NCBI GenBank assembly: GCA_034430255.1
Contig: DAOUEU010000109.1
Location: forward strand, 1-18,063
Length of the DNA: 18,063 nt
DNA from: DATKYK01 sp034430255
Lineage (GTDB): Bacteria; Chloroflexota; Dehalococcoidia; E44-bin15
Direction of reading: 5' to 3'
Each line of letters opens with the position of its first letter. The first letter of the stretch is position 1. Shown in pieces: positions 1 through 7,097 of this stretch. The translations under genes and the position numbers were made by a program. Under the pieces are notes generated by a model. The model ran no database searches and was not told where the DNA came from. It saw only the letters and a program-made list of their open reading frames with translations.

Positions 1-5
1 ATGTC

Positions 6-84
<79 letters not shown>

Positions 85-101
85 CTTTTCCCAGCTATCA
101 C

Positions 102-130
102 ATTATATCGGTGTCAAGCATGAAATTCAA
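102..130 (-). promoter_or_regulatory. sigma70-type promoter for tRNA-Pro
   Basis: Read on the minus strand, -35 TTGAAT (125-130) and a perfect -10 TATAAT (102-107) are separated by 17 bp. The -10 ends 17 nt before the mature tRNA 5' end, which would leave a leader of about 10 nt for RNase P to remove. Called from consensus and position only. Confidence 0.7.
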
Positions 131-149
131 GACGGGCGAGTACAGACGC

Positions 150-178
150 TTGCTTTAGCTTGGTAGAAATGCTAGAAT
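150..178 (+). promoter_or_regulatory. predicted promoter for fmdB-like/dtd pair, short leader
   Basis: -35 TTGCTT (150-155) and -10 TAGAAT (173-178) are separated by 17 bp. The -35 is weak (3/6) and the -10 good (5/6). A start near 185 would leave only about 12 nt before the ATG at 198. No Shine-Dalgarno sequence is visible in ACCACATATCCG before that ATG, so initiation may be leaderless-like. Confidence 0.5.
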
Positions 179-197
179 CTTTAGTACCACATATCCG

Positions 198-512
198 ATG
201 CCTATCTACGAATACGAATGCAGTGTCTGCCACTCCCGTTTCGACCAAAGACAGAGATTCGATGAAGAGGCAGTGAGTATATGTCCCCACTGCCAGGGGA
301 AGGCGAACCGTGTCTTCCATGCCGTGCCGATTCTCTTTAAGGGGAGTGGTTTTTATATCACCGACCACGGTCGGGGGCGGGTGGCTTCTACCAGCAGGGA
401 AAAAGCGGAGCCTGACGCCAAGGAATTCGCAAAGAAGGAAGGCGAGGATACCACACCCAAGAAACCGACGGAGAGTAAGACCGAGGATAAAAGCAGCGTT
501 AAGGTCAATTGA
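198..512 (+). CDS. FmdB-family zinc ribbon protein
   Basis: A 104-residue protein that opens MPIYEYECSVC, the hallmark of the FmdB/CxxC_CxxC_SSSS regulatory family. Cysteine pairs C8/C11 and C29/C32 would bind one zinc. The conserved segment continues through FKGSGFYITD (about 47-56). After that comes a charged, low-complexity tail rich in Lys, Glu, Thr and Ser (about 60-104), as is usual in this family. FmdB was named from a putative regulator of formamidase genes; the true role of most members is unknown, so no target is proposed here. The stop overlaps the TTG start of dtd by 4 nt, so the two are probably translated together. The ATG lacks a visible ribosome binding site. Confidence 0.88.
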   Translation: MPIYEYECSVCHSRFDQRQRFDEEAVSICPHCQGKANRVFHAVPILFKGSGFYITDHGRGRVASTSREKAEPDAKEFAKKEGEDTTPKKPTESKTEDKSSVKVN

Positions 513-961
513 AAGCACTACTGCAAAGGGTGAGCCAAGCCTCGGTAAGTGTCGCCGGCGAGGTGGTGGGGGAGATTGGCAGGGGACTGGTTGTTTTCCT
601 GGGGATATCCAGGGGGGACACCGAGCCGGATGCGCGGTACCTGGCAGAGAAAACGGTCAGCCTGCGCATCTTCTCCGATAGCGAAGGCAGGTTCAACCTC
701 TCCGCTATCGATATCCGGGGCGACCTCCTGGTGGTAAGCCAGTTCACCCTTCTCAGCGATACACGGAAGGGGAAACGCCCCAGCTTCACCCAGGCGGCAC
801 CGCCACAGGAGGCAGAAGCGCTCTTTGAGAAGTTCCTCTCATATCTCCGCTCCAGCGGGCTCAGGGTAGAGAGCGGCATGTTTAAGCAGCACATGCTGGT
901 TAAGATCCATAACGACGGACCGGTAACCATCATGCTCGATAGCAAAGAGAAGCACCCGTAG
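509..961 (+). CDS. dtd: D-aminoacyl-tRNA deacylase
   Basis: A 150-residue protein of the DTD family (usual length about 145-150). It removes D-amino acids, and glycine mischarged on tRNA-Ala, from tRNA in the cytoplasm. Both family signatures are present: SQFTL at 77-81 and the cross-subunit Gly-cisPro motif as NDGPVT at 135-140 (G137-P138). The N-terminus KALLQRVSQASVSV also matches the family. The start is TTG at 509, overlapping the upstream stop in the sequence TTGA; AAGG at 501-504 may act as its ribosome binding site. No ATG fits near the conserved N-terminus, which supports the TTG. It is a translational quality-control enzyme paired with an FmdB-like protein. Confidence 0.95.
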   Translation: MKALLQRVSQASVSVAGEVVGEIGRGLVVFLGISRGDTEPDARYLAEKTVSLRIFSDSEGRFNLSAIDIRGDLLVVSQFTLLSDTRKGKRPSFTQAAPPQEAEALFEKFLSYLRSSGLRVESGMFKQHMLVKIHNDGPVTIMLDSKEKHP

Positions 962-1145
962 CAGTAACAACCATCAGAAACCCCCCGACTCCTCCAAAAC
1001 AGCATAAAAAACCAGCATTATATTGTGCATCCCATTACGCCTACTAATAATTGCAGTTTTCCTGAACTATGCTACCATAAAATACGATTAAGTAATTGAA
1101 CCGGCCTAAAGACGCGGGGGAGGATCTTCGGGAGTAAGGCACCGG
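962..1145. other. gene-free stretch after dtd
   Basis: About 185 nt with no convincing coding sequence on either strand, no clear terminator directly after dtd and no well-formed promoter. The first half is AT-rich; the last 40 nt are GC-rich and in frame with the Fur-like remnant that follows (open from 1110). Confidence 0.5.
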
Positions 1146-1316
1146 ATGACACCGCAGCGCCAGCTCATCCTAGCCGCTCTCTGTGAGCTCACCATCATCC
1201 TAGATGAGAGGAAGATAGTTGCCGATGATGCCACGCTAAATATTATGTCAAATATTGATCTGCTGGAGAGCCATTGCCTGGCACCCGCCTCACCCATCAT
1301 AGAGCATCAGGCCTGA
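1110..1316 (+). pseudogene. Fur-like N-terminus joined to CbiO-like C-terminus (gene remnant)
   Basis: The frame is open after a TAA at 1107-1109, with an ATG at 1146 and TGA at 1314-1316 (56 codons from the ATG). The first part, reading RMTPQRQLILAALCEL, matches the start of Fur/Zur-family regulators. Directly after it comes TIILDERKIVADDATL followed by IDLLESHCL, which matches the C-terminal end of ECF/cobalt-type ABC transporter ATPases (CbiO: VLDEGRIVADG...LLE.HGL). The Fur metal-binding and dimerisation parts and the whole ATPase core (Walker A, signature, Walker B) are missing. Both families often carry an L-C-E stretch at about the join, so a deletion between two short matching sites in adjacent genes is a reasonable explanation. 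It is probably not functional. The homology calls are recognition by eye. Confidence 0.6.
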
Positions 1317-1324
1317 TGCCTTTT
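1304..1324 (+). terminator. possible intrinsic terminator (perfect palindrome plus T-run)
   Basis: GCATCAGGCCTGATGC (1304-1319) is a perfect 16-nt palindrome able to form a 6-bp stem with a GGCC loop. It is followed by CTTTT. It overlaps the stop codon of the Fur/CbiO remnant. The T-run is short, so strength is uncertain. Confidence 0.4.
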
Positions 1325-1331
1325 ACCCCAC

Positions 1332-1356
1332 GGGTTATGGCTGAGCCCTGCTTTTT
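1332..1356 (+). terminator. possible second plus-strand terminator
   Basis: GGGTT (1332-1336) can pair with AGCCC (1344-1348) around a 7-nt loop, followed by TG, C and TTTTT (1352-1356). It reaches the stop of the convergent HAD gene and could stop plus-strand transcripts there. The stem is only 5 bp with one G-T pair. Confidence 0.35.
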
Positions 1357-2098
1357 ACAGCTTCCTCAAGTAATTTACTAGATCCCCCTCATCCTCGGGT
1401 ATGAAAGCCTTATACCGCGATGCGCACCTCTGCTTCAGCTCATCGGTGGCGAAGAATGCCACTATGGGATAACCGGCGATCTCAAAACAGCCCTCATCGT
1501 CCTCGCTGTCACCGATATATACGGTTCTCTTCTCATCGAGGTTTCTGTGGCGAAGCGCTCTCACCAGCAGTTGCGGTTTGTTCTTGTAAATTTTCAACAG
1601 AAACTCGATCGCCCTTCCTCCGTCCTGTCTGAACGAATTGGCTATGCGGAAATCAAAGTCGCCCCTGAACCCGGCAACAGCCAGGGTGCGGTCTATGCCG
1701 TATCCGTAGCCCGATGAGAGGATACCCGAGGTATTCCCCCGCTGGTGCCGGGACCGAATCGCCCTCAGAATCCTGCGGTCGAGCTTGTGCTGGGTTTCCC
1801 TCCTGGCTGCGTACCGGTCAACCGAGCGGTGGATAAAAGAGATGGGAAGCCCGTTTATTATCCTCCAGTTGTATATAACGAACATCTCCCTTACAAAATC
1901 AAACTCTCCATCCTGACGTCCCTGCTGGTACAGGTCCTCCAGTTCCGCCCTGACCGCTAGCAGGCGGGCCGCTCTAACCATATGTAAGGGAATGGAGGCC
2001 TTAAACAGGTCTACTGCTATAGTCTTCAGAATGGCTCTCTCGTCCCGGTCCCCTATTATTGTACCGTTCCAATCGGAGATTATGGTATCATAGGCCAT
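1355..2098 (-). CDS. HAD-superfamily hydrolase/phosphatase
   Basis: A 247-residue protein with the motifs of haloacid dehalogenase-fold phosphatases. Motif I is SDWNGT at 8-13, with nucleophile D9. Motif II is the serine in LSSG (127-130). Motif IV is GDSEDD at 196-201, binding Mg2+. The residue two after the nucleophile is Asn (N11) where most HAD phosphatases have the Asp general acid; DWNGT versions do occur in a phosphoglycolate-phosphatase-like subgroup, so activity is not excluded. Residues about 15-115 form a helical cap region. The substrate cannot be told. The ATG lies 6 nt after the nadC stop, so it is probably cotranscribed with nadC as the last gene of the minus-strand cluster. 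A role in nicotinate or nucleotide metabolism is only suggested by position. Confidence 0.8.
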   Translation of the reverse strand: MAYDTIISDWNGTIIGDRDERAILKTIAVDLFKASIPLHMVRAARLLAVRAELEDLYQQGRQDGEFDFVREMFVIYNWRIINGLPISFIHRSVDRYAARRETQHKLDRRILRAIRSRHQRGNTSGILSSGYGYGIDRTLAVAGFRGDFDFRIANSFRQDGGRAIEFLLKIYKNKPQLLVRALRHRNLDEKRTVYIGDSEDDEGCFEIAGYPIVAFFATDELKQRCASRYKAFIPEDEGDLVNYLRKL

Positions 2099-2104
2099 TT
2101 CGAT

Positions 2105-2968
2105 TCAGCGCCCGCTCTCAAGCTCCAGGCTCAAGTCCAACGCTCTTGCTGAGTGGGTGATGGCGCCCACCGAGATAAGGTCGACTCCGGCCCCGGCAAC
2201 CTGACGCACATTCTCCAGGGTGATGCCGCCAGATGCCTCGATGAGAGCGCGACCCCGGGCAAGGTTAACCACCTTTTTAATTTCCCCAAGCGCCATATTA
2301 TCGAGCATTATAATGTCAGCGCCGGCGCTCATCGCCTCTTCGGCCTCGCCAATGCTACCCACCTCCACCTCCACCTTGAGGGTTGAACCCCGGCGCGCCT
2401 GCTCGATCGCCCCCTTCAGCCCCAGACCCAAAGAGCCAAGCGCCGCCTGGTGATTGTCCTTGATGAGCACCCAATCGCCCAGGTGCTGGCGATGGCTCTG
2501 CCCCCCTCCCATGCGGACCGCATACTTTTCCAGCGCCCTCATCCCCGGGGCGGTCTTTCTAGTATCAGTAATTTGAGCTTTCAAGCTCTTTATCGCCTCA
2601 ACATAGCGTGATGTCTCGGTGGCGATGCCGCTCAAGTGGCAGAGAAAGTTTAGCGCGGTACGCTCCGCCATTAATATGCCCGCCACCTTCCCTGCGATGG
2701 TGGCCACCACATCGCCTTTTCGAATCGTGGTGCCGTCCTTTATCAGCACCTCCACCCTTAACGCAGGGTCAACATGCCGAAAGACGGCCTGGGTTACCTC
2801 TATCCCCGCCAGCACTCCTTCATCTTTTACCAGGATAGATGCTTTCCCCTCAAGGTCAGGGGGAATGAGCGCCTTGGTGGTAACATCGCTGGAGGCGAGA
2901 TCCTCGGCCAGGGCGTTTTCGATTACCTGCTCGACCTCTTTCCACGAACTAGCTAAAATTTCATCCAT
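2105..2968 (-). CDS. nadC: quinolinate phosphoribosyltransferase (nicotinate-nucleotide diphosphorylase, carboxylating)
   Basis: Converts quinolinate and PRPP to nicotinate mononucleotide, CO2 and PPi, the third step of de novo NAD synthesis. Family signatures: EDLASSDVTT near the N-terminus, MAERTALNFLCHLSGIAT, the PRPP/quinolinate motif TDTRKTAPGMRALEKYAV, then GGGQSHR and LIKDNH, and the C-terminal barrel strands VEVEVGS, ADIIMLDNM, EASGGI and ISVGAITHS. The GGGxNHR motif here has Ser in place of Asn. The ATG at 2968 gives 287 residues, close to family length, and starts 22 nt after the DUF3795 stop. A TTG at 3004 would add 12 residues and overlap that gene by 14 nt, with no good ribosome binding site, so ATG is preferred. 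It is separated from nadA and nadB by accessory genes. Confidence 0.96.
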   Translation of the reverse strand: MDEILASSWKEVEQVIENALAEDLASSDVTTKALIPPDLEGKASILVKDEGVLAGIEVTQAVFRHVDPALRVEVLIKDGTTIRKGDVVATIAGKVAGILMAERTALNFLCHLSGIATETSRYVEAIKSLKAQITDTRKTAPGMRALEKYAVRMGGGQSHRQHLGDWVLIKDNHQAALGSLGLGLKGAIEQARRGSTLKVEVEVGSIGEAEEAMSAGADIIMLDNMALGEIKKVVNLARGRALIEASGGITLENVRQVAGAGVDLISVGAITHSARALDLSLELESGR

Positions 2969-2990
2969 AGGCCCACACTGTTTAAATAAC

Positions 2991-3440
2991 TCAATCAAGG
3001 TCAAGTGGACTCTGGCAATTGCGGCATCTTTTTACTCCCCTGAATACCGTATAGCCACAGTGAGGACAGTGATAGCGTTTCTCCTCCCCTTCCATCCATC
3101 TCTCAGTTCCAAGCTCCCTCCACGCCGGTATAGCGCGCAACATCACCTTCTTTCCAACTGGAAGAGGGAAATTATCGATGAATTTGCAGGGAAAATCATC
3201 ACATTGATGACACCCCTCGATACCCTTGTCAATTGTACAAGACCTGATGGGACATGCCTGACAGAATATAAACAGTTCATTAGAGAGACAACCTTCACAT
3301 TTAATATCATCTACAGTTACACCATAGACACCCGTTAATCTCTCTTTAAACTTGATGTTGTTATCCCTGTGGGCAATAAGAACAGCACAAACACCGCAGT
3401 ATAGGCCACAGGGTGCAGCTAGTCTCTTCTTATCCTCCAT
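2991..3440 (-). CDS. DUF3795 cysteine-rich protein with C-terminal zinc ribbon
   Basis: A 149-residue protein with 15 cysteines. The N-terminal CGLYCGVC (11-18) followed by CEGC (48-51), CQAC (60-63), C68, CHQC (77-80) and C85 is the DUF3795 pattern, a family of unknown function in anaerobic bacteria and archaea. A second, separate zinc ribbon closes the protein: CPHC (125-128) and CRNC (139-142). The ATG at 3440 follows GGGGGAGAGGAT, a strong ribosome binding site. A start 33 nt further upstream is possible but has no such site. The cysteines suggest metal or Fe-S binding; no reaction is known. It lies between nadC and the TIR/NDT-like gene in the minus-strand cluster. Confidence 0.85.
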   Translation of the reverse strand: MEDKKRLAAPCGLYCGVCAVLIAHRDNNIKFKERLTGVYGVTVDDIKCEGCLSNELFIFCQACPIRSCTIDKGIEGCHQCDDFPCKFIDNFPLPVGKKVMLRAIPAWRELGTERWMEGEEKRYHCPHCGYTVFRGVKRCRNCQSPLDLD

Positions 3441-3530
3441 ATCCTCTCCCCCGGCGATACGTTTTTGACCCACCCTTGGCTTCGATTTCGCCCGACATTT
3501 CCGCCCTTTGCCAAGTGCGAAGCATCCGCG

Positions 3531-4430
3531 TCAAAGTCTTCTCTGCAGCTTCTCACGAGCACCGAGGACCTGTTTTTTAATGTCATTCAAGACGCCCCTA
3601 TTTTTATGCTCCTCCAATACCCATTTCTCAATGTCGCTGGGGTATGCTCCCCAAAATGTTACCTTAGCATTTACGGCAACGATCATCTCCTGCGCACGTT
3701 CAGCTTTCTTGTAGAATTCCAGATCCTCGTCGAGATATCGATCTGTTATCAATAATTCCAACGCCTGTGATCTTAGCAGAGAGTCCAGAAACTCTAAGTC
3801 TTTCACGTCCTCTCCCCTCCCTTTCTCCGATCTATATTTCTGGTTATTCTTTGCATCCTCAACATAGCTACTAAATAATGCTATGTTTGAATCACATTCT
3901 GATAGCACTGCGTCTAGCCGACGCATTGCCTCGTCTCGCCGAAAAACCTCGAAGAGTGTCCCGCGCCCAGAAATGGTCTCCAGCACATGGCTATCAGGTC
4001 TATCAGGATATGACAGACAATCCTTAATAGCTTCTTTGAAGCGTCTGCAAAAATCCGCATTTTTTAAATGATTATCAGAATAGAAAAGAGTACCTTTCGC
4101 ACCAATATCGAAAGGAAGTTCTGTTTCCTCTTGAGCAATTGTGATTGTACCGTGCTTGAAGCTCTGACGGACTCCAAGCTCCCAATACACGTTAGGATTC
4201 TGGTCTGTAAGATCTGCAACGACCACGGGACAAATAACAAGATCAGTAATAATCTGCCTCAGGATATCTCCACGCAGCGGCTCTGACCGCTGTGCTTCAA
4301 GTTCTTGGCTTTCTTCAATAAGTGGCTTCAGAAAAGAGTCAAAGTGCTTCGTCCAATAATCTTCCGTGTGTTCCTTAATCGTTTCCGAGAAAGGCATGAT
4401 AACGAAACAGCGTTGGCGTTCTGTTGACAT
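3531..4430 (-). CDS. TIR/nucleoside-deoxyribosyltransferase-like protein with unassigned C-terminal domain
   Basis: A 299-residue protein. The N-terminal part (about 7-120) has CFVIMPFS at 8-15 and the block VVVADLTDQNPNVYWELGVR at 69-88. This is the signature of a Rossmann-like family related to nucleoside 2-deoxyribosyltransferases and TIR domains, usually annotated as nucleotide-binding. E84 in YWELG is the candidate catalytic glutamate. Related folds cleave N-glycosidic bonds, including that of NAD in TIR enzymes, and appear as effectors in CBASS and Pycsar defence; whether this protein does so is not known. The C-terminal part (about 160-299) is charged and mostly helical, and I do not recognise it. 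The ATG follows GGAGGG at an 8-nt spacing. Bases look AT-richer than in nadC and nadB, which hints at separate ancestry. Confidence 0.75.
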   Translation of the reverse strand: MSTERQRCFVIMPFSETIKEHTEDYWTKHFDSFLKPLIEESQELEAQRSEPLRGDILRQIITDLVICPVVVADLTDQNPNVYWELGVRQSFKHGTITIAQEETELPFDIGAKGTLFYSDNHLKNADFCRRFKEAIKDCLSYPDRPDSHVLETISGRGTLFEVFRRDEAMRRLDAVLSECDSNIALFSSYVEDAKNNQKYRSEKGRGEDVKDLEFLDSLLRSQALELLITDRYLDEDLEFYKKAERAQEMIVAVNAKVTFWGAYPSDIEKWVLEEHKNRGVLNDIKKQVLGAREKLQRRL

Positions 4431-4474
4431 ATTAGTTACCCTCCAGCCAAATTATTTTCAAAACCCTACGCCCG

Positions 4475-4612
4475 TCAGTCAGTCTTTCTGAACACGATGT
4501 GCTTGAGCCAGGCATCCGAAGGCCGTGGAAAGTCGGAGCGGAAGTGGGCACCGCGGCTCTCCTCCCGAAATAGCTTCCCCTCAGCCACCTCTTTAACCTG
4601 TGAAACAGTTAA
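4475..4612 (-). pseudogene. duplicated 3' end of nadB (fragment)
   Basis: On the minus strand the last 33 codons before the TGA at 4475-4477 repeat the end of nadB. They contain REESRGAHFRSDFP and WLKHIVFRKTD, exactly as in the intact gene. Over these 99 nt I count 85 identical positions, including an exact 31-bp run (4525-4555 versus 5586-5616). Upstream of that, EVAEGKLF still loosely matches the nadB sequence. The frame is then open back to the TAA stop of the glutaminyl cyclase gene at 4613-4615, with which it is in phase. No start codon or ribosome binding site is apparent, so it is probably not expressed alone. Several differences are silent, so the copy is not very recent, or came from a related strain. 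Confidence 0.85.
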
Positions 4613-5461
4613 TTACTCGGGAGAAACCAGCTCAATCCCAAAGAGTTTAGGCCATAACTTCCCAGTCACAAACAGCCGGTCATTTATCGCATCATACGCA
4701 ATACCGTTCAGAACGTCAATCGCTTCGGTACAGTCTTCGTGATGTAGGAGTCCTTCCAGCTCTATCCATCCAACCACTTCGCCTGTCTGGGGTGCGATCC
4801 TCGCAATATGGTCCGTTTGTAAGACATTAGCATAGATTTCCCCTTGAACGTATTCCAGCTCATTGAGCCCGGTCACGGGACCATCGCTGTCATATACCTC
4901 AATTCGTCCGATTTCCTCCAAGGTTTCCGGCTCGAGGAAATGCAGTGTTGACGAACCATCGCTCATGATTAATCGTTTGCCATCATGCGTAATGCCCCAG
5001 CCCTCAGTCGGATAATCGAATTCCCGCAGTAACTTAAAACTGTCTTTATCATAGATAAACCCGACGCTGGATTGCCAGGTCAACTGTATGATCTTGCTAT
5101 CATAAATTGTAATGCCCTCACCAAAATATTGAGCGGGTAGCTCATGAATTTGTAGGATGTCGCCGGTTTCTAATTCCACTCTGCGTAACGTGGATTGCCC
5201 ATAAAGGCCTGTCCCTTCAAACAAAGCGCCATCTTCAAAAACCAACCCCTGCGTGAAGGCATTTTGATCGTGCGGATAAGTATTGACGACCTTATATGTA
5301 TAGACCGGGGTAACGTTGGAAGTTGTGGGAAGTGGAGATTCAGGAGAACATGAACAAGAGTAAAAGTAAACTAGCCCGACAAATGCGAGAAGCCCCAACA
5401 AGAGTATTATCGAGTGCCGGTTTACAAAAATAGCCCTCCATGGAGATATATGGATTCCCAT
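4613..5461 (-). CDS. plant-type glutaminyl-peptide cyclotransferase, membrane anchored
   Basis: A 282-residue protein matching the beta-propeller glutaminyl cyclase family (Glu_cyclase_2), which turns N-terminal glutamine of peptides into pyroglutamate. Motifs in order: YPHDQNAFTQGL (62-73), GTGLYGQSTLRR (83-94), LTWQ (127-130), EGWGIT (153-158), NELEYVQGEIYANV (200-213), GWIELEGLL (231-239), VLNGIAYD (250-257) and RLFVTGKLWPKLF (262-274). Residues about 17-34 form one hydrophobic segment, then a Cys/Ser/Pro/Thr-rich linker, so the enzyme domain should face outside the membrane. The sequence before C36 and C38 does not fit a good lipobox. ATG at 5461 follows AAGGA at about 10 nt. It sits between intact nadB and the nadB fragment. 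It has no metabolic link to NAD synthesis that I know of. Confidence 0.9.
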   Translation of the reverse strand: MGIHISPWRAIFVNRHSIILLLGLLAFVGLVYFYSCSCSPESPLPTTSNVTPVYTYKVVNTYPHDQNAFTQGLVFEDGALFEGTGLYGQSTLRRVELETGDILQIHELPAQYFGEGITIYDSKIIQLTWQSSVGFIYDKDSFKLLREFDYPTEGWGITHDGKRLIMSDGSSTLHFLEPETLEEIGRIEVYDSDGPVTGLNELEYVQGEIYANVLQTDHIARIAPQTGEVVGWIELEGLLHHEDCTEAIDVLNGIAYDAINDRLFVTGKLWPKLFGIELVSPE

Positions 5462-5536
5462 TTCGTCTTGTCCTTTTTAGCTATACTGGGACAATACTAG
5501 AGGCTTGGCTTGGCATACAAAGCTATGGGTCAGAAA

Positions 5537-7081
5537 TCAGTCTGTCTTCCTGAAGACTATGTGTTTGAGCCAATCTGACGAAGGCTGTGGAAAGTCGGAG
5601 CGGAAGTGGGCACCGCGACTTTCCTCCCGAATTAGCGCCGCCTCCGACATAAGCCGCCCTGCCAGTATCAGGTTTGAAAGCTCATAGGAGGAGCGGTCAG
5701 AGGGCTTGTCTGCAGCCTGCTGCCACAAGGCAAGTGTGGATATCGCCTCTGTCAGACCCTCGCCCGAGCGCACGATCCCTACCCTATCCCACATAAGAGA
5801 CTGAAGCGCCAACAGGCTGAGGGGAGGGAGCTTTCTTGAGGCCTTTCGCCCCTTTCGTTCGCCCAGACTAAAGTGTTCCCTCTGATTACCGAGAGGTGTA
5901 CTAACCCCTTCCTTTGCTCTCTGCATAATCCGCTTGGTAAAAACCACCACCTCAAGGAGTGAATTAGATGCCAGCCGGTTGGCTCCGTGCACCCCGGTGC
6001 ATGCCGTCTCACCAGTAGCGAAGAGCCCGGCAATATTGGTCTCACCCCACGCATTCGTCTTCACACCACCCATCATGTAGTGTGCGGCAGGCGCTACCGG
6101 TATGGGGGACTTTGTAATATCCAGGCCATTGACCAGGCAGAAGCGATAGATATGGGGGAAACGGGCGGTGACCAGCCGCCTGGGTAGATGAGTAACATCG
6201 AGGAAAACACGGTCGCTCCCTATCTTTTTCATCTCAGCAAGTATTCCCCTCGCCACTACATCTCGGGGTGCAAGGTCTCCATCAGGAGTGTAATCAGACA
6301 TGAACTGGCGCCCTTCGACGTTGCGCAGGATCCCCCCCTCGCCCCTCACTGCCTCGGATATGAGGAACGGGGTCACCCCGGGAAGGCGAAGCGCAGTGGG
6401 ATGGAACTGGAAGAACTCCATATCGATAATCTCCGCACCTGCATTGTAGGCGAGAGCGATACCATCACCGGTAGCGATATCGGGGTTGGTGGTGAAATTG
6501 AAAAGCCGCCCTCCGCCGCCAGTTGCCAGGATGACATACCGAGAGCGGAACTCCTCCATCGCCCCGGTGCGGCTATCGAGTGCCTTCACTCCCCGAACCA
6601 CGCCATCGTCAACGATGATCTGGGTTACCAGGCAGTATTCCATGATTACCATCTTGGCCAGCATCGCCAGGCGGCTAAGGGTAACCTCGATATGCTCGCC
6701 GGTAGCATCTCCGCCGGCATGTAGGATGCGGGGAACGCTGTGCGCCGCCTCCCTAGTGAGAGCGACCTCGCCATCCACCGTGTCGAAGTGAACCCCAAAA
6801 TCGATCAGGTCGGTGATACGGTCGGGGCCCTCATCCACAAGGATGCGCACCGCTTCCTCATCGCACAAGCCGGCCCCGGCAGCTATGGTGTCCTGGTAAT
6901 GGAGTTCAGCAGAATCACCGATTCCGATGGCAGCAGCAATGCCGCCTTGGGCATGTCTGGTATTACACTCATTGATGCCAGCCTTGGTCAGCAGGAGCAC
7001 GCTCCCCTGCCCCTGCGCCAGCAGCGCGGTGTAAAGCCCGGCGATGCCACTGCCCACAATGATGTAATCGTACTCTTTCAT
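5537..7081 (-). CDS. nadB: L-aspartate oxidase
   Basis: FAD enzyme that oxidises L-aspartate to iminoaspartate, which NadA then uses; cytoplasmic. 514 residues, within the usual range. The N-terminus YDYIIVGSGIAGLYTA (4-19) is the FAD-binding Rossmann motif. Others in order: NTRHAQGGIAAA (40-51), ATGGGGRLF (186-194), FHPTAL (226-231), EAVRGEGG (243-250), APRDVVAR (271-278) with the substrate-contacting Arg, HYMMGGV (334-340) and GETACTGVHGANRLASNSLLE (starting at 357). The last 31 residues are repeated in the fragment at 4475-4612. The product likely works with the nadA gene upstream, from which it is separated by the DUF6602-like gene; only 16 nt separate that gene's stop from the nadB start. 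Confidence 0.97.
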   Translation of the reverse strand: MKEYDYIIVGSGIAGLYTALLAQGQGSVLLLTKAGINECNTRHAQGGIAAAIGIGDSAELHYQDTIAAGAGLCDEEAVRILVDEGPDRITDLIDFGVHFDTVDGEVALTREAAHSVPRILHAGGDATGEHIEVTLSRLAMLAKMVIMEYCLVTQIIVDDGVVRGVKALDSRTGAMEEFRSRYVILATGGGGRLFNFTTNPDIATGDGIALAYNAGAEIIDMEFFQFHPTALRLPGVTPFLISEAVRGEGGILRNVEGRQFMSDYTPDGDLAPRDVVARGILAEMKKIGSDRVFLDVTHLPRRLVTARFPHIYRFCLVNGLDITKSPIPVAPAAHYMMGGVKTNAWGETNIAGLFATGETACTGVHGANRLASNSLLEVVVFTKRIMQRAKEGVSTPLGNQREHFSLGERKGRKASRKLPPLSLLALQSLMWDRVGIVRSGEGLTEAISTLALWQQAADKPSDRSSYELSNLILAGRLMSEAALIREESRGAHFRSDFPQPSSDWLKHIVFRKTD

Positions 7082-7097
7082 GAGGCTACCTGAAAAT

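Noticed and set aside
505..1005. 166-codon minus-strand frame covering dtd
   Set aside because: dtd has both family signatures on the plus strand; the reverse frame shows no domain.
2619..3338. Long open frame on the plus strand opposite nadC and the DUF3795 gene (239 codons)
   Set aside because: Antisense shadow: both minus-strand genes have clear family motifs, and the plus-strand product has low-complexity composition with no recognisable domain.
4475..4612. Reading the nadB-like tail as a C-terminal extension of the glutaminyl cyclase by stop read-through
   Set aside because: It is in phase, but the cyclase already ends at the family's natural C-terminus (PKLFGIELV) and the stop is TAA with no recoding signal seen.
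6188..6724. 178-codon open frame opposite nadB
   Set aside because: nadB is complete with all flavoprotein motifs; the antisense frame has no ribosome binding site or motif.
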